Assembly: GCF_028747205.1 (NCBI RefSeq) | Contig: NZ_CP112880.1 | Span: 248,001-312,000, forward strand | Origin: Streptomyces sp. CA-278952 | GTDB taxonomy: Bacteria > Actinomycetota > Actinomycetes > Streptomycetales > Streptomycetaceae | Direction: 5' to 3' | DNA: 64,000 bases | Shown: piece by piece, positions 36,546 to 48,001 of the stretch | Layout of the letters: each line of letters opens with the position of its first letter | How positions within the stretch are numbered: the first letter of the stretch is position 1 | Program-made: the position numbers and the translations under genes | Notes under the pieces: model-generated | What the model saw: only the letters and a program-made list of their open reading frames with translations | The model's database searches: none | What the model was told of the DNA's origin: nothing

Positions 36546-39500
36546 TGGGCCGCCTCGAGTCGCTCGATCTCGGCCTGGTCGAGGGTCGGGTCGGCCAGGT
36601 CGCTCGGGGAGAGCCCGCCGGAGTTCGGTGCGTCGGCGTACGCGGCGATCGCCGCCAGCGCACGCGCCCACAGCCCGGCGAGTTCCTCCACGCGCTGCCG
36701 CGTGATCAGCCGGGGCGCCCAGCTGAAGTGGGCGCGCAGGCGTGGCCCGTCGCCGCCGTCCTCGGCACCGGCGTTGACGGCGACGACGTGGCTGAGCGGA
36801 GTGTGCGGTCCGGGTCCGGCCACACCGGCGGCGACCGGCTGCCAGTCGGTGGCCGCGCCGGGGAGGACGGCGGACCTGCCGAGGTAGTTGAACGACAGCT
36901 GGGGGGCGTCGAGTCGGCGCAGGGCTTCAGCGGTTTCGGGATTCAGGTGACGGAGCAGGCCGAAGCCCGCGCCGTTGCCCGGGGTGGCGCGCAGCTGCTC
37001 CTTGACGCGCTTGAGCGCGGCGCCCACGGCGGCCTCTCCCGGACCGGACTCCCGCCACGGCTGGTTCCCGGCCGCGAGGCGTACGGGATGGAGCGTGGTG
37101 AGCCAGCCGACGGTCCGCGACAGGTCGGCGCCGGGCAGCAGTTCCTCGTGCCGCCCATGACCCTCCAGGTCCACGACCCAGCCGTCACCGCCGTCGCGCG
37201 GTGCCCAGCGGTCCAGTGCGAGGGCGAGTCCGGCCAGCAGGACGTCCTCGGCGTTGGCCCGGAGCAGTACCGGAACCCGGTCGAGCAGGGTCCGCGAGAC
37301 GTCCTCGGGCAGGGTGACGGTGTGCACGCCCGCGCTGCCGTAGGTGTCGACGGCGCTGTCGAGCGTCCCGCCGGTGACCGGACTCGGGGGCGTCAGCACT
37401 GCCTCCCACCATGGGAGCTCGGCGGTCCGCTCGTCGGTCGTGGCCTGCCGGGCGATCTCCTGCGACCAGCGGCGTACGGACGTCCCGACGGGTGCGGGGG
37501 GCGTCCCGCCGTACGCGTTGCCGCGTACGGCCTCGGCGAGGTCGGGCAGCAGTACCTGCCATGACACCCCGTCGACGACCAGGTGGTGGGCGACGAGGAC
37601 CAGAGCGCCGGGGGCCTCCGGCCCCGCGTCGAGCCACACGCAGCGGAGCATGTCGCCCTCGGCCGGGTCGAGTCGGCGCCGGGCGCGGTCGGCGTGCTCG
37701 GACAGCAGCTCCGGCCACTCCGCGTCCCCGGTGCCGGCGGGCACCTCGACGCGGTCCAGGCAGGAGTCGGCCGGCACGGCACCGGCGAGTCGTACGTCCA
37801 GCTCGGGGATCGCGTCCAGCGCCTCGACGGAGACGAGCCGGGAACGCAGGAGGTCGTGCCGGTCGAGGAGGGACTGGAGCGCGGTGCGCAGAGTCGCCTC
37901 GTCGAGCCCGGCGGGGGTGCGCACGGCCTGGGACTGGTTGAACTCCCGCCAGTCGCCGCCACGTTCGAGCAGCCAGGACACGATCGGCAGCGCCGGGAAG
38001 CGGCCGGTTCCGTCGTCGTCCGCAGCCTCGTCCGTGTCACGGCCCGACCAGTCGGCCACCGAGGCGAGGCGGGCGACGGTCGGGTGCTCGAAGACGTCGC
38101 GCACCGACAGGGACGCACCCGCGCGGCGGGCGAGGGAGACCAGCCGCATGCTCATGATGCTGTCGCCGCCGCGGGTGAAGAAGCCGTCGTCGATCCCGAC
38201 CTCGTCCAGGCCGAGGACCTCCGCGTACAGGGAGCAGAGCAGCTCCTCACGGACGTCGCGGGGGCGGCGCGAGGAGCCCGTGCCGGACTCCCAGTCGGGT
38301 GCGGGCAGCGCCTTGCGGTCGACCTTGCCGTTCGGCGTCAGTGGCACGGCGGGCAGCGGCACCACGGCGGCGGGCGACATGTGGGCGGGCAGCCGCTCGC
38401 CGAGGTGCGCGCGGAGGTCGGCGAGGTGGACGGCGAGGTCGGCCTCGTCGCAGGTGGTCACGGTGTACAGCACCAGGCGGCGGTCGCCGGGCCGGTCCTC
38501 GCGGACCACGGCGACGGCCTGCTCCACGGCGGGGTGGTCGGCGGCGACGGACTCGATCTCGCCGAGCTCGATGCGGAAGCCGCGCAGCTTGACCTGGTCG
38601 TCGGCGCGGCCCACGAACAGCAGCGCGCCCTCCCTGGTGTATCTGACCAGGTCGCCCGTGCGGTACATCCGCTCGCCCGGCTCTCCGAAGGGGCAGGCGA
38701 CGAACCGCGCCGCGGTGAGGGCGGCGCGCCCCCGGTAGCCGCGGGCGAGACCGGCCCCGGAGACGTACAGCTCTCCGGCCACTCCCGGCGGGACCGGGTG
38801 CAGGAACTCGTCCAGCACCCGGACGCGGGCGTCGGTGACCGGCCGGCCGAGCGGTACGGGCCCGCCGCCGCGCAGCGGTGCGCTGATCGTCGCGCAGACC
38901 GTCGTCTCGGTCGGGCCGTACGCGTTCACCATGCGGCGGCCGGGGGCGAAGCGGGCGACCTGGTCGGGCCCGACCGCCTCGCCGGCGACCACGAGCACCA
39001 TGCCGTCGGGCAGCGCGCCGTCGGCGAGCACGGGCAGGGCGGATGGCGGCAGGGTGGCGTGGGTGACGCCGCGTTCGGCGAGCAGCGCCGCGAGCGGATC
39101 TCCGGGCACGAGGCGTTCGGCGGGGGCGACGACGAGCCGTCCACCGGTCAGCAGGGCCATGCAGATCTCCCACGCGGCGGCGTCGAAGCTCAGCGAGGCG
39201 AACTGGAGCACGCTGCTGCCCGGTCCCGCGCCTAGGTGCTCCCGGTGAGTGCGGGCGAGGGCGGCGAGCCCGCGGTGGGTGACGGTGACGCCCTTGGGCA
39301 GCCCCGTCGATCCGGAGGTGTAGATCACGTACGCCGGGTGGTCGGGGTGCAGCGGCCTGATCCGGTCGGCGTCGGTGGGCGCGAGGGCGGGTGTGCCGCT
39401 GTCCGGCCCGGTGGGCAGTTCCTCGAAGAGGGCGGCCGGGACGCCGTCCCAGTGCGCGCCCTCGGTCAGCCCCGCGGTGGTCAGCAGGAGCGCGGGGGCG

Positions 39501-42500
39501 GCGTCCCGCAGCATGTGGGCGATACGGGCGGCGGGATAGTCCGGGTCCAGGGGCAGGTAGGCGGCGCCGGCCTTGTGCACGGCGAGGACGGCGACGACGA
39601 GTTCGACGGAGCGGGGCAGCGCGATTGCCACCAGGTCCTCGGTGCCGATGCCGCGGGCGATGAGGTGGTGGGCCACGCGGTTGGCGGCGGCGTCGAGTGC
39701 GGCGTAGCCGAGCTCGCGGTCCTCGCCGCTCACCGCGGGGGCGTCGGGAGCGGCGGCGACCTGCCGGGCGAACAGCTCGGGGAAGGTAAGCGGCTCCACC
39801 GGCGCGACGGGGCCGTCGCTCCCGTCGGTGCCACCGGCGTTCGGCTGAACGGGGGAGGGCGGGAGTCGCAACTCTCCCAGCCGGGTGCCGGGCGCGGCGG
39901 CGACCTGGGCAAGCACCCGGCGCAGGGCGTCGGCGATCATCACGGCGGTGGCCTCGTCGAAGAGGTCGGTGGCGTACTGGAGCACCCCCGCCATGCCGCT
40001 CGTACCGCCGAGCTCCTCCAGGCTGAGCAGCAGGTCGAACTTGGCCTGCTGGGTGTCGACTTCGAAGCTTTCGAGGGCCAGCCCGCCGAACGTCTCCGCG
40101 TTTTCCACCGACTGGCGCACCGTCAGTGCCGTCTGGAAAAGCGGCTGGTGGGCCTGGGAACGCTCGGGCCTGACCAGTTCGACGACTCGCTCGAAGGGCA
40201 CGTCCTGGTGGCTGTAGGCGTCCAGGTCGGTGCCACGCACCCGGTCCAGGAGCCCGGAGAAGGTGGGATTGCCCGAGGTGTCGGTGCGCAGGACCAGCGT
40301 GTTGACGAAGCAGCCCACAAGCTCGTGGGTGGCGTCGTCGTCGCGACCGGCCACGGGGGTGCCGAGGGGGATGTCGGTGCCGGCACCGAGCCGGGTCAGC
40401 AGCGCGGCCAGTACGGCGTGCACGACCATGAACACCGTCGTTCCGCTGCTGCGCGCCAGCTCCGTGACAGCGGCGTGGAGTTCGGCGTCGACGGTGAAAG
40501 TGGTGACACCCCCGCGGTGGGAGGCGACGGCCGGACGCGGCCGGTCAGTGGGCAGATCGAGGACCTCCGGCACCCCCGCGAGCTGCCCCTTCCAGTAGAC
40601 GGACTGGCGACTGAGCAAGCTGTCCGGGTCGTCCTCCGCGCCGAGCACCTCGCGCTGCCAGAGCGCGTAGTCGGCGTAGCCCACCGGCAGCGGCTTCCAC
40701 TCGGGCTCCTCGCCCGCGCACCGGGCTGCGTACGCGGAGGAGAGATCGCGGGTCAGCGGGGCCAGCGACCAGCCGTCGGCGGCGATGTGGTGCACGACGA
40801 ACACCAGGACCCAGCCGGTGTCGCGTTCCGTCTCCAACAGGGACACGCAGACGGGAAGTTCCTCGGCGAGATCGAAAGCGTACCGGGCGAGTTCCCGCAG
40901 CCGGTCGTCGAGCTCCGCGGGCGCGCACCGCTCGGGCTCGGTCTCCGGCAGCAGCGCCGGGTCGAGCACCCGCTGGCAGGGCCCGCCGGGGTTGTCGGCG
41001 TACACCGTGCGCAGGCTCTCGTGCCGGGTGACGACGTCCCGCAGCGCCGCCCGCAGCGCACCGAGGTCCAGCGGGCCGGTCAGCCGCAGCACGTACGGGA
41101 TGTTGTACGTCGCGCTGGGCCCCTCCAGGTGGTGGGAGAACCACATCCGCTGCTGCGCGTACGACATCGGCAGCACCGGCGGGCGGGGCACGGCCGCGAC
41201 GAGCGGCGGGCGTACGGCGACGCGGGAGGTGAGGGCCTCGCTGAGCCCGGCGACCGTGGGGTGGTCGAAGACGTCGCGGATGGCGACCTCGCTGCCCAGC
41301 GCGGTGCGCAGCCGCGACACCAGGCGCGTGGCGAGCAGGGAGTGGCCGCCGAGTGCGAAGAAGCCGTCCTCCAGGCCGACTTCCGGCACGCCCAGCACCT
41401 CGGCGAACGTCCCGCACATGATCTCCTCGCGCGGGGTGCGCGCGGGGCGGGAACGCGGCCGGGCCGCCGAGTCGGGGGCGGGCAGGGCCTTCTGGTCCAC
41501 CTTGCCGTTGGCGTTGAGCACGAAACCGTCGACGGTCAGGACCGCGGAGGGGACGGCGTACTCGGGCAGGCTGCCGCGCAGATGGGCGAGCAGGTCCTCG
41601 GCGGGCGCGGGCTCTTCGCCGGCCGGGACGACGTAGGCGACCAGGCGCCGCTCACCGGCCGCGTCCTCCCGTACGACGACGGTCGTCTGCGCCACGTCCG
41701 GGTGGCGGCTGAGCACGGCCTCGACCGCGCCGAGTTCGATGCGGAAGCCACGCAGCTTGATCTGGTTGTCGACCCGGCCGAGGAACTCGATGTCACCCTC
41801 GGGGTTCCACCGCACCAGGTCGCCGGTGCGGTACATGCGGGTGCCCGGCGCGCCGAACGGGTCGGCGACGAAGCGCTCGGCGGTCAGACCCGCGCGGTTC
41901 CAGTAGCCGCGTGCCTGGCCGGCTCCGGCGAGGTACAGCTCGCCCGCCACCCGGGGCGGCGCGGGCTGGAGGTGCTCGCCCAGCACGTAGGCACGGGTGT
42001 TCGCCAGGGGGCGCCCGATCGGCAGGTTGGTGCGCCGTGCGTCCGCATCGGTGGTGGGGCGGCGCAGCGCGAACGTCGTGGTCTCGGTGGGGCCGTAGAC
42101 ATTCAGCACGGTCAGCCCGGGGCAGGCGGCGCGGACCCGGGCGACCGCCTCGGGCGGTACGGCCTCGCCGCCGGTCCACAACTGCCGTACTCCGGCCAGG
42201 CTCCGCGGGTCCTCCTCGGCGATCACCCGGAACAGCGCGGTGGTGCAGAACACGGCCGTGACGGCGCCGTGTTCGACGACCTGCCGCAGCGTGGGCACGT
42301 CGAGCGGGCCGGGCGGTGCCAGGACGACTTCGCCGCCGCCGAGCAGCGGCACCCACAGCTCGTAGGTGGAGGCGTCGAACGCCAGCGGGGAGTGCGCCAG
42401 CACCCGTCGGTGCGCCTCGTCCGCCCAGCAGGGGTCGGCGGCGAGCTCCACGATGTCGCGGTGGCTGATGGCGACGCCCTTGGGGACGCCGGTGGAGCCG

Positions 42501-45500
42501 GAGGTGAACATGACGTACGCGAGCTGGTCGGGCACCGGCGTCTGCGCGCGGAGGGCGGACGCGTCCGGAAGCGGGGCGGCGGTGTCGAGCACCGGGACGC
42601 CCCACTCCGCGGCCGCGGCCGCGTTCTCGGCGTCCGTCAGGACCAGTACGGCGTCGATGTCGGCGAGCAGTCCGCGTACCCACTCCGCCGGGTCGTCCGG
42701 ACGCACCGGTACGTAGGCGCCGCCTGCCCGCAGGACCGCGAGCAGCGCGACGGGGACGTCCACACCGCGCCGCATCGCCACGGCCACCCGCGACTCGGTG
42801 CCGACGCCGCGGTCGGCGAGGACGCGGGCGAGCCGGTCGGCGCGGGCGTCCAGCTCGGCGAAGGTCAGGGTCTCGGCGCCGCGGCGCACCGCGGTCGCGT
42901 CCGGGTTGCGCGCGGCGCTGCGGGCGAACAGCGCGGGCACGCTCTCCTGCGGGACGGGCGCGGCGGTGTCGTTCCACTCGGTGAGCAGCAGCTCCCGGCC
43001 GGGGGCGCCGAGCACTTCCAGGGCGTGGACGGGCAGTTCGGGGGTCTGAACGACCTGCTCCAGGATCCGGACGAGTCCGTGCGCGAGCGCCTGCGCGGTC
43101 GGGGCGTCGAAGAGGTCGGTGCTGTACTCCAGGCTGCCGCCCCAGGGGGACTCCCCGCCCGGCGCGCCGTCGGGGGCGTCGTAGGTCAGCGCGAACGCCA
43201 GGTCGAACTTGGCCCGGCCGGTCTCGATCTGCGCGGCGGTGGCGTCGAGCCCCGGGAAGCCGCCGTCCAGCGCGGACGACCACAGGCTCCGGTCGGTGTT
43301 GTCGAACGAGAGGACCGTCTGCACCAGCGGGTGGCGGCCGGCGGCCCGCGGCGGGTTGACGGCCTCAACGAGGTGGTCGAACGGGATGTCCTGGTGCGCG
43401 TAGGCGGCCAGATCGGTGTCGCGAACCCGGTCGAGCAGCTCCGCGAACGTGGGGCGCCCGGAGGCGTCCACGCGCAGCACCAGGGTGTTGACGAAGAAGC
43501 CGACGAGATCCCGCAGGGCGTCGTCGGTACGGCCCGCGACGGGCGTGCCGACGGGGATGTCCGTACCGGCGCCGAAGCGGGACAGCAGGGCGGTGAGCGC
43601 GGCGTGGACGACCATAAACACGCTGCAGCCGCGTTCCCGTGCCAGCTCGTGCAGCCCGGTGCGCACCCGGGACGGTACCTCGAACGGCACCCGTTCCGCA
43701 GCGGAGGTCACCGTGGCCGGGCGGGAGCAGGACGTCGGGAGTTCCAACTCCTCTGGAAGACCCTCCAGTTGTGTGCGCCAGTAGGCGAGCTGGCGGGGGG
43801 CGACGCCGTCCGGGTCCTCGTGCGAGCCGAGCAGCCTGCGCTGCCACAGCACATAGTCGGCGTACTGGAGCGGCAGCGCCGCCCACCCCGGGGCGACGCC
43901 GCGTGTCCGGGCCGTGTACGCCTCGGCCAGGTCGCGCAGCAGCGGCCCGGTCGACCAGCCGTCGCCCGCGACGTGGTGGACGACCATGGCCAGTGCCCAC
44001 GCGCCCTCGCCGCCGTGCGCACTGTTCTCGCCGTCCGCGCCGTGTTCACCGTTCTCGCCGCCCACGCGGTGGAGCACACAGTGCAGGGGAAGTTCGTCGG
44101 AGAGGGAGAACTCCCGGTGCGCGATCGCGGAGAGCTCCGCGGGCAGCGCCTGCGCGGAGGTGACGCGCACGGGCAGGTCGAATGCGGCCTCGGCACGGAT
44201 GAGCTGGCAGGGGACGCCGTCGCGTTCGACGATCGTGGTACGCAGGCTCTCGTGGCGGGCGACCACGTCGCCGAGCGCGGCGCGCAGGGCGGTGACGTCC
44301 AGGGTGCCGTTCAGACGCAGCACGACGGCGTAGTTGTACGTCGCGTTCGGCCCCTCCAGGCGGTGGAGGAACCACAGCCGCTGCTGGGCGAAGGACACCG
44401 GCACCCACTCGGGTCTCGGCTCTGCCCGCACCTCGGGGCGGGCGGGGCGCGCGGTGTCGAGCACCTCCAGCAGCCGCCGGACGGTGGAGTGGTCGAAGAG
44501 TTCGCGCAGGGAGAGTTCGGCGCCGAGCGCGGTGCGGACGCGCGCGAGCACCCGGGTGGCGAGCAGGGAGTGCCCGCCGAGGTGGAAGAAGTCGTCGTCG
44601 ACACCGACCGCGGGCAGGGACAGCGTGTCGGCGAACGCGTGGCAGAGGATCTCCACCCGGGGGTCGTCCGCGTCACGGGGATCATCGGCGACTACCTCCG
44701 CGGCGGGGACGGGCAGCGCCGCGCGGTCGGCCTTGCCGTTCGGCGTCAGGGGCATCGTGTCGAGTGCGACGAACGCCGCCGGCACCAGCGGACCGGGCAG
44801 CCACGTGCGCAGGAACTCGCGCAACTCGTCCGCACCGGGGACGACTTCATCGGACGCCGGGACCAGGTAGGCCACCAGCCGCCGGTCGCCCGGTACGTCC
44901 TCGCGGACCGTCGCCGCCGACTGCGCCACCGCCGGGTGGCGGCTGAGGGCGGCCTCGATCTCGCCGAGCTCGACGCGGAAGCCGCGCAGCTTGATCTGGT
45001 CGTCGCGGCGTCCGAGGTACTCCAGGTCGCCGTCGGCGTTCCAGCGGGCGAGGTCACCGGTGCGGTACAACCGGCCGCCGGAGCCGAAGGGGTCGGCGAC
45101 GAAGCGCTGGGCGGTGAGCCCGGGGCGTTCGCCGTAGCCGCGTGCGACGCCCGCGCCGCCGATGTACAGCTCGCCCACCGCACCCGGCGGCACCGGGCGC
45201 AGCCGCCGGTCCAGCACGTACAGCCGCGCGTTGGCGACGGGGCGACCGATGGCGACAGCGCCCTCGGGGACCTCGTCCTTCGGCCGCACCGTGTACACCG
45301 CGCAGCCCACGGTCGCCTCGGTCGGGCCGTACTCGTTCACGACCGTCACGCCGGGGCGGCGTCTGCGCAGCTCGGCCAGGGCGCCGCCGGTCAGCTGCTC
45401 GCCGCCGACGACGACCTGCTCGGTCGCCGACCAGCCGGGCGGCAGACCGGCGAGCACGGCGAGGTGGGAGGGCGTGACCTTGGCGAACGCGGGCGCGGGC

Positions 45501-47551
45501 TCGTCCTCGGCCGCACTGCCCTCGCCGAACGCGGCGAACCGTACGCAGCCGCCCAGCGTCAGCGGCACGAGGGCGCCGGTCACGGTCAGGTCGAAGGCGA
45601 TGGACGTCTGCACCAGCGCCCGTCCGGCGAGGCCGGGGTAGGCGCCGGCCGCGAAGTCGACGTACGCCGCGAGGTTGCGCTGCTCGACCACCACAGGCTT
45701 GGGCCTGCCGGTCGATCCCGAGGTGTAGATGAGGTACGCGGCGCGCTCGGACCGCAGCGGGCGGAGCAGTTCACCGGGCTCGAGCGCGTCCGCGCGGTGG
45801 GCGCCGCAGGCCGCCTCCAGGTCCGGCGAGCCGAGGGTCAACCGGCGTGCGGACGAGGGGAGTCGGGACGCCGAGTCCGGGTCGGTGAGGGTGAGCACGG
45901 GCGCCGCGTCGTCGAGGAGGTGGGCGATGCGGCCGGCCGGGTTCTCGGGGTCGAGCGGGACGTACGCTCCGCCGGACTTCCAGACGGCGAGCAGGGCGAC
46001 CAGGAGCGCGGGGCCGCTGCGCAGCAGCACCGCCACGGAGTCCTCCGCGCCCACGCCCTCGGCGACGAGCACGCGGGCGAGGCGGTTCGCCTCGGCGTCC
46101 AGCTCCCGGTAGGTCAGCGCGGTGGTGCCGTCGGTCACGGCGGGCGCCCCGGGGGTCCGCAGGGCTTGTTCCTCGAACCAGTCGGGGACCGTGCCGTCCC
46201 GCAGCTTGGCGGCGGTACGGTTCCACTCCTCCAGCACCCGGCGGCGGGTCGCCCCGTCCAGGAGGTCGGCCTCGCCCACCGGGCGCTCCGGGTGTGCGAC
46301 CAACTGCGAGAGTACGTGCACCAGTTCGTCGTGCCACTGCACGACGTCCGCACGCGTGTACGCCCGCCCGTTGCCCTGGACGGTGATCTGGATGTCGCCC
46401 TCGTGCGGGCTGCCATGGACATCGATCGCCAGGTCGCGCACCGGCCCGGTGGAGAGCTGGTGCAGGTCCGCGGGGGTGTCGCCGAAGACGGTCCGGTGGT
46501 CGAAGGGCATGACGTTCACCGACACCCGGCCGGAGGCGCCGTTCGCACCGACGGCGCGCTCCAGCTCCTCGCCGCGGAACCGCTGGTGGCGGAAGGCCGG
46601 GGACAGCGCCGCGGACAGCTCGTCCAGTACGGCCGCGAGGTCCGCTTCCCCCGCGAGACCGAGCCGCAGCGGCAGCACGTTGGACGTCATGCAGGGGGTG
46701 GCGGCGGCGGCCCGGGTCAGTCGCCCGGACAGCGGCAGGTCGAGGACCACCCCGTCGCTGTCGCGCCGCCGCTGCACGAAGGCCGCGACGGCACCGAGCA
46801 GCACCATGCTCCAGCGGGTGCGGTGCGCCCTGGCGTACTCGCGCACGGCGTCCGCGAGTTCGACCGGGAGCTTCCTGGTCTCCCGTACGACGTCGTCCGA
46901 GGCGGGCGGCGCGCCGTGCGTCCCGTCCTGGGCGAGGCCGGCGGCCCGCTCCAGCCAGTACGCCCGGTCGGCGGCGGCCTTCTCGGACGCCTCGTAGCGG
47001 CGCTGCTCCTGAAGGAGGGCCGAGAGACCGCCGAACGGGCTCTCGCCCGTGTCGAGTCCGGCGGCGAGCGCGGTGTAGATCTCGGCGAGGCGGGAGGTGT
47101 AGAGGCTCTGGCCGAAGCCGTCGAGGGTGATGTGGTGGTAGCGGAGGTACAGCAGGGAACGCTGCTCCCCCACCCGCAGGAGCGCGTGCCGGTACGTGCC
47201 GCCCGCGGCGAGGTCCACGGGCCGGGCGAGGTCGGCGTCCATCCACACGCGGGCGGCTTCCATCGGCGCGTCCGCCCCGCGGAGGTCCACCACGGTCAGC
47301 GGGTCGGCGGGCGCCGGTTCGACGACCTGCCCGACCTCACCGCCGTCCCGCGCCACGAAACACGTCCGCAGCGCCTCGGCCTCCGTCAGCGCGCGCGTCA
47401 CCGCACGGCGCAGCACCAGGGGGTCCAGCGCCGTGGCGACGTCCAGGAACACCCCGCAGTTGAAGCGCGGGCTGAGCGGCTGGAGGCACTGCGCGAGCCA
47501 GACCTCGCGCTGCGCGGGCAGCACCTCGTGGACCGGAGACCTCTCGGACAT
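31946..47551 (-). CDS. NRPS A, starter subunit, four modules (1-4) with lipoinitiation C domain
   Basis: 5201 residues. I chose the ATG at 47551 ([18 protein letters not shown]) because GGGGAG lies just upstream and the condensation domain begins immediately. The open frame to 47659 adds only low-complexity sequence. Order: starter C (HHITLDG, different from all other C domains here)-A-T; C-A-T; C-A-T-E; C-A-T-E. Modules start near residues 1, 1042, 2117 and 3669. Codes by eye: module 1 D-L-T-K-V-G-E-V-G (Asn), module 2 D-A-Y-F-W-G-V-T-F (branched aliphatic, Ile/Val), module 3 D-A-W-T-V-A-A-V-C (Phe), module 4 D-A-T-K-V-G-A-V-N (Asp/Asn-like, with Ala where Leu is usual). Epimerase motifs are [10 protein letters not shown] (module 3) and [10 protein letters not shown] (module 4). 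The starter C domain should accept the acyl chain from the ACP encoded just upstream. Confidence 0.96.
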   Translation of the reverse strand: MSERSPVHEVLPAQREVWLAQCLQPLSPRFNCGVFLDVATALDPLVLRRAVTRALTEAEALRTCFVARDGGEVGQVVEPAPADPLTVVDLRGADAPMEAARVWMDADLARPVDLAAGGTYRHALLRVGEQRSLLYLRYHHITLDGFGQSLYTSRLAEIYTALAAGLDTGESPFGGLSALLQEQRRYEASEKAAADRAYWLERAAGLAQDGTHGAPPASDDVVRETRKLPVELADAVREYARAHRTRWSMVLLGAVAAFVQRRRDSDGVVLDLPLSGRLTRAAAATPCMTSNVLPLRLGLAGEADLAAVLDELSAALSPAFRHQRFRGEELERAVGANGASGRVSVNVMPFDHRTVFGDTPADLHQLSTGPVRDLAIDVHGSPHEGDIQITVQGNGRAYTRADVVQWHDELVHVLSQLVAHPERPVGEADLLDGATRRRVLEEWNRTAAKLRDGTVPDWFEEQALRTPGAPAVTDGTTALTYRELDAEANRLARVLVAEGVGAEDSVAVLLRSGPALLVALLAVWKSGGAYVPLDPENPAGRIAHLLDDAAPVLTLTDPDSASRLPSSARRLTLGSPDLEAACGAHRADALEPGELLRPLRSERAAYLIYTSGSTGRPKPVVVEQRNLAAYVDFAAGAYPGLAGRALVQTSIAFDLTVTGALVPLTLGGCVRFAAFGEGSAAEDEPAPAFAKVTPSHLAVLAGLPPGWSATEQVVVGGEQLTGGALAELRRRRPGVTVVNEYGPTEATVGCAVYTVRPKDEVPEGAVAIGRPVANARLYVLDRRLRPVPPGAVGELYIGGAGVARGYGERPGLTAQRFVADPFGSGGRLYRTGDLARWNADGDLEYLGRRDDQIKLRGFRVELGEIEAALSRHPAVAQSAATVREDVPGDRRLVAYLVPASDEVVPGADELREFLRTWLPGPLVPAAFVALDTMPLTPNGKADRAALPVPAAEVVADDPRDADDPRVEILCHAFADTLSLPAVGVDDDFFHLGGHSLLATRVLARVRTALGAELSLRELFDHSTVRRLLEVLDTARPARPEVRAEPRPEWVPVSFAQQRLWFLHRLEGPNATYNYAVVLRLNGTLDVTALRAALGDVVARHESLRTTIVERDGVPCQLIRAEAAFDLPVRVTSAQALPAELSAIAHREFSLSDELPLHCVLHRVGGENGEHGADGENSAHGGEGAWALAMVVHHVAGDGWSTGPLLRDLAEAYTARTRGVAPGWAALPLQYADYVLWQRRLLGSHEDPDGVAPRQLAYWRTQLEGLPEELELPTSCSRPATVTSAAERVPFEVPSRVRTGLHELARERGCSVFMVVHAALTALLSRFGAGTDIPVGTPVAGRTDDALRDLVGFFVNTLVLRVDASGRPTFAELLDRVRDTDLAAYAHQDIPFDHLVEAVNPPRAAGRHPLVQTVLSFDNTDRSLWSSALDGGFPGLDATAAQIETGRAKFDLAFALTYDAPDGAPGGESPWGGSLEYSTDLFDAPTAQALAHGLVRILEQVVQTPELPVHALEVLGAPGRELLLTEWNDTAAPVPQESVPALFARSAARNPDATAVRRGAETLTFAELDARADRLARVLADRGVGTESRVAVAMRRGVDVPVALLAVLRAGGAYVPVRPDDPAEWVRGLLADIDAVLVLTDAENAAAAAEWGVPVLDTAAPLPDASALRAQTPVPDQLAYVMFTSGSTGVPKGVAISHRDIVELAADPCWADEAHRRVLAHSPLAFDASTYELWVPLLGGGEVVLAPPGPLDVPTLRQVVEHGAVTAVFCTTALFRVIAEEDPRSLAGVRQLWTGGEAVPPEAVARVRAACPGLTVLNVYGPTETTTFALRRPTTDADARRTNLPIGRPLANTRAYVLGEHLQPAPPRVAGELYLAGAGQARGYWNRAGLTAERFVADPFGAPGTRMYRTGDLVRWNPEGDIEFLGRVDNQIKLRGFRIELGAVEAVLSRHPDVAQTTVVVREDAAGERRLVAYVVPAGEEPAPAEDLLAHLRGSLPEYAVPSAVLTVDGFVLNANGKVDQKALPAPDSAARPRSRPARTPREEIMCGTFAEVLGVPEVGLEDGFFALGGHSLLATRLVSRLRTALGSEVAIRDVFDHPTVAGLSEALTSRVAVRPPLVAAVPRPPVLPMSYAQQRMWFSHHLEGPSATYNIPYVLRLTGPLDLGALRAALRDVVTRHESLRTVYADNPGGPCQRVLDPALLPETEPERCAPAELDDRLRELARYAFDLAEELPVCVSLLETERDTGWVLVFVVHHIAADGWSLAPLTRDLSSAYAARCAGEEPEWKPLPVGYADYALWQREVLGAEDDPDSLLSRQSVYWKGQLAGVPEVLDLPTDRPRPAVASHRGGVTTFTVDAELHAAVTELARSSGTTVFMVVHAVLAALLTRLGAGTDIPLGTPVAGRDDDATHELVGCFVNTLVLRTDTSGNPTFSGLLDRVRGTDLDAYSHQDVPFERVVELVRPERSQAHQPLFQTALTVRQSVENAETFGGLALESFEVDTQQAKFDLLLSLEELGGTSGMAGVLQYATDLFDEATAVMIADALRRVLAQVAAAPGTRLGELRLPPSPVQPNAGGTDGSDGPVAPVEPLTFPELFARQVAAAPDAPAVSGEDRELGYAALDAAANRVAHHLIARGIGTEDLVAIALPRSVELVVAVLAVHKAGAAYLPLDPDYPAARIAHMLRDAAPALLLTTAGLTEGAHWDGVPAALFEELPTGPDSGTPALAPTDADRIRPLHPDHPAYVIYTSGSTGLPKGVTVTHRGLAALARTHREHLGAGPGSSVLQFASLSFDAAAWEICMALLTGGRLVVAPAERLVPGDPLAALLAERGVTHATLPPSALPVLADGALPDGMVLVVAGEAVGPDQVARFAPGRRMVNAYGPTETTVCATISAPLRGGGPVPLGRPVTDARVRVLDEFLHPVPPGVAGELYVSGAGLARGYRGRAALTAARFVACPFGEPGERMYRTGDLVRYTREGALLFVGRADDQVKLRGFRIELGEIESVAADHPAVEQAVAVVREDRPGDRRLVLYTVTTCDEADLAVHLADLRAHLGERLPAHMSPAAVVPLPAVPLTPNGKVDRKALPAPDWESGTGSSRRPRDVREELLCSLYAEVLGLDEVGIDDGFFTRGGDSIMSMRLVSLARRAGASLSVRDVFEHPTVARLASVADWSGRDTDEAADDDGTGRFPALPIVSWLLERGGDWREFNQSQAVRTPAGLDEATLRTALQSLLDRHDLLRSRLVSVEALDAIPELDVRLAGAVPADSCLDRVEVPAGTGDAEWPELLSEHADRARRRLDPAEGDMLRCVWLDAGPEAPGALVLVAHHLVVDGVSWQVLLPDLAEAVRGNAYGGTPPAPVGTSVRRWSQEIARQATTDERTAELPWWEAVLTPPSPVTGGTLDSAVDTYGSAGVHTVTLPEDVSRTLLDRVPVLLRANAEDVLLAGLALALDRWAPRDGGDGWVVDLEGHGRHEELLPGADLSRTVGWLTTLHPVRLAAGNQPWRESGPGEAAVGAALKRVKEQLRATPGNGAGFGLLRHLNPETAEALRRLDAPQLSFNYLGRSAVLPGAATDWQPVAAGVAGPGPHTPLSHVVAVNAGAEDGGDGPRLRAHFSWAPRLITRQRVEELAGLWARALAAIAAYADAPNSGGLSPSDLADPTLDQAEIERLEAAHPGLEDVLPLSPLQRGMLFHHLYDDTGTDVYTAQLAFDLDGAVDRDRLNAAAGALLRRHPNLRAGFVQRDSGEWCQAVTRTVRVPWRDEDVSGAADPQAAAEELTAAARWEPFPLDAPPLARFTLIRLGPGRFRFLMANHHILWDGWSAPVLLRELLTLYRDGADDRALPPVPPYRDRLAWLEARDRDAAERAWREALDGLPEPTLLAADRARATTVPEQRHTTLDRETTAALGAYAREWGVTVNTVVQAAWALVLSWTTGRGDIVFGATVSGRPADLPGVESMVGLFINTVPVRVSLRPAESLRGLVERIQREQSALLEHQHVGLADIQRWAGQGELFDTALVFENYPVAPDTLSTDGSGFRIAAVHGRGATHYSLGLVVAPGDELVLRLDSQPDVVDDAQAEATLRRLTTVLRGLATAPDQASGTLDLLDRDERHRIIEEWNSGTGHDRPGTVRDWVHEQIRRTPQALATVSGGDTLTYAQLGERADRLARVLRDRGAGPESFVAVLLPRGVDFVAAVLAVWKTGAAYLPIDPDYPAERIGYVLDDAKPVLVLTTTDLQEKAPGAAPCLVVDTPEFAAEADRHAPEPVQVPQPDTAAAYVIYTSGSTGRPKGVVLAHTNVAAYVGYSSREYPDMRGVVLVGSSVAFDATVTGLFTPLVVGGCVWLGRWDPNEPVPAAVKEAGGISATKITPSHLAVLSLLPEEMSPSGTLVIGGEALQGPALARWRAQHPGVRVVNAYGPTEATVNCSEFTLRPGDPTPTGPVPIGRPYPHARLYVLDAGLRPVPPGVAGELYIADALVARGYWGREALTAERFVADPFGAPGGRMYRSGDLVRWTDDGNLVFAGRVDDQVKVRGHRIELGEIESVLAEHPSVRRAVVMAREDRPGNRRLVAYVAYTGAPDPAVADHLGERLPDYMVPAAWVTLDTLPLNSSGKVDRSKLPAPEYERTDAGRAADGPREEALCALLAEVLGVAEVGVDDSFFSLGGDSIVAIQVVGRARRIGADFSVRDLFQHPTVAELAEVAEWPDDDGGRAAADDGTGVFPQLPAARALLERGGNWAGYSHTQVLRAPAGLGWTDLVTAVRAVLDCHDVLRARTRRDPALGEVLDVAPAGSVDVGSVLTRVDVEGRDAEAVREERTARALAARELLDPAEGRMLAMVWLDAGPCAPGELVVVAHHMVVDGISWRALLPDLAQAVDGARRGGAPAATLPPVGTSLRTWSQELARQATTDRRTGELPRWESVLAAGRPVADGELDPARDLHSTMGLLTESLTPEITETVLVRAAELFHAGAEDVLLAAFAAALSHWRSPLDGTGCVVDLEGHGRHDDWLPGAELSRTMGWFTTLYPVALEPGRVSWPDFTSGGPVVGDVIKRVKEQLREVPDRGVGYGLLRHLNPGTAETLCAYPVPQVGFNYLGRLRTADPGHVPDWQPLPGTLIEGEPDTPMSHVVELNAVAEETGGSLRLRMNFSWAPRLLTREDVAALARLCTEALNGVAAHTEDPGAGGLTPSDLSLAGLSQHEIELLDADWGGSA
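36546..41205 (-). other. Module 3: C-A-T-E, predicted D-Phe
   Basis: The C domain begins [11 protein letters not shown], with HHIAADGWS. The A domain begins near 39790; its code D-A-W-T-V-A-A-V-C is essentially the classical Phe code of gramicidin and tyrocidine synthetases. The carrier protein reads [12 protein letters not shown], the GGDS form that precedes epimerases. The E domain (about 36600-37990) contains [12 protein letters not shown] and [10 protein letters not shown]. It is fused directly to the module 4 C domain without a protein break. Confidence 0.9.
41206..44429 (-). other. Module 2: C-A-T, predicted Ile or Val
   Basis: The C domain begins [11 protein letters not shown] (LCL type) with HHVAGDGWS. 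The A domain begins near 42970, with A4 FDASTYE and the GPTETTTF segment. The code D-A-Y-F-W-G-V-T-F resembles Ile/Val codes of the form D-A-F-F-x-G-x-T-F. The carrier protein ([13 protein letters not shown]) is near 41320-41360. There is no epimerase, so an L residue is expected. Confidence 0.8.
44430..47551 (-). other. Module 1: starter C-A-T, predicted Asn
   Basis: The condensation domain occupies about 46230-47551 with HHITLDG, and starts without the SFAQQRLW or SPLQEGM signature of internal C domains. This fits use of an acyl-ACP donor. The A domain starts at about 46200. Specificity residues D-L-T-K-V-G-E-V-G plus the A10 lysine differ at one position from the classical Asn code (Leu in place of Val at the fifth). 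The carrier protein ([13 protein letters not shown]) is near 44560-44600. Boundaries are approximate. Confidence 0.85.
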
Positions 47552-47633
47552 CGCACACTCCCCATCGAAACGCCAGCGTGGACCGTTGCCGGGAACGGGG
47601 TGGGTGCCGGAGCACCCGCCGCCCCCTCCGGCG

Positions 47634-47909
47634 TCAGCCGCGGGCGGACTCCAGTTCATCGGCCAACGCCTGCGACAGCTCCGCGACGGTGGGGTGGTCC
47701 CAGATCAACGTCATCTCGACGACCAGCCCGAGGTGGTCTTCGATGTCGGCGCACACGGTGGTCGCCGACACGGAGTCCAGGCCGTACTCGGACAGCGGTA
47801 TGTCCGGCTCGATCTGGGAGGGCTCGGAGCTGACGTAGTCGGCGACCGTGCGGGTCAGCCAGTCGGCGAGCTCGGCGGTGGAGGGGGCGGGGGTGGCCGG
47901 TGCTTCCAT
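47634..47909 (-). CDS. Acyl carrier protein for the lipid starter
   Basis: 91 residues, free-standing carrier protein. The phosphopantetheine site is GLDSVSA with Ser46; the four-helix carrier pattern and length are normal. A GAGGAG ribosome site precedes the ATG. It lies between the acyl-CoA dehydrogenases (gap about 92 bases) and NRPS A (gap about 82 bases). In daptomycin-type and ramoplanin-type clusters the equivalent protein receives the fatty acid from the acyl-AMP ligase and presents it to the starter condensation domain. That is the inferred role here. The dehydrogenases may act on the chain while it is bound to this protein. Confidence 0.93.
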   Translation of the reverse strand: MEAPATPAPSTAELADWLTRTVADYVSSEPSQIEPDIPLSEYGLDSVSATTVCADIEDHLGLVVEMTLIWDHPTVAELSQALADELESARG

Positions 47910-48001
47910 GGTGGTGCTCCTCTACGGGTCGTCTTGACGGGTCTCGTCATTTCCTCGCGGCACCGCGGCGCGTCCTCCCGCGGTCCGGGAGGCGCCGCCG
48001 G

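Noticed and set aside
218..47833. Very long plus-strand open frames opposite the NRPS genes, some over 1000 codons (for example 39236-47833 and 31775-37564)
   Set aside because: They are antisense shadows of GC-rich coding DNA. Their translations are Arg/Gly/His-rich low-complexity sequence without domains, while the opposite strand has complete conserved NRPS domains.
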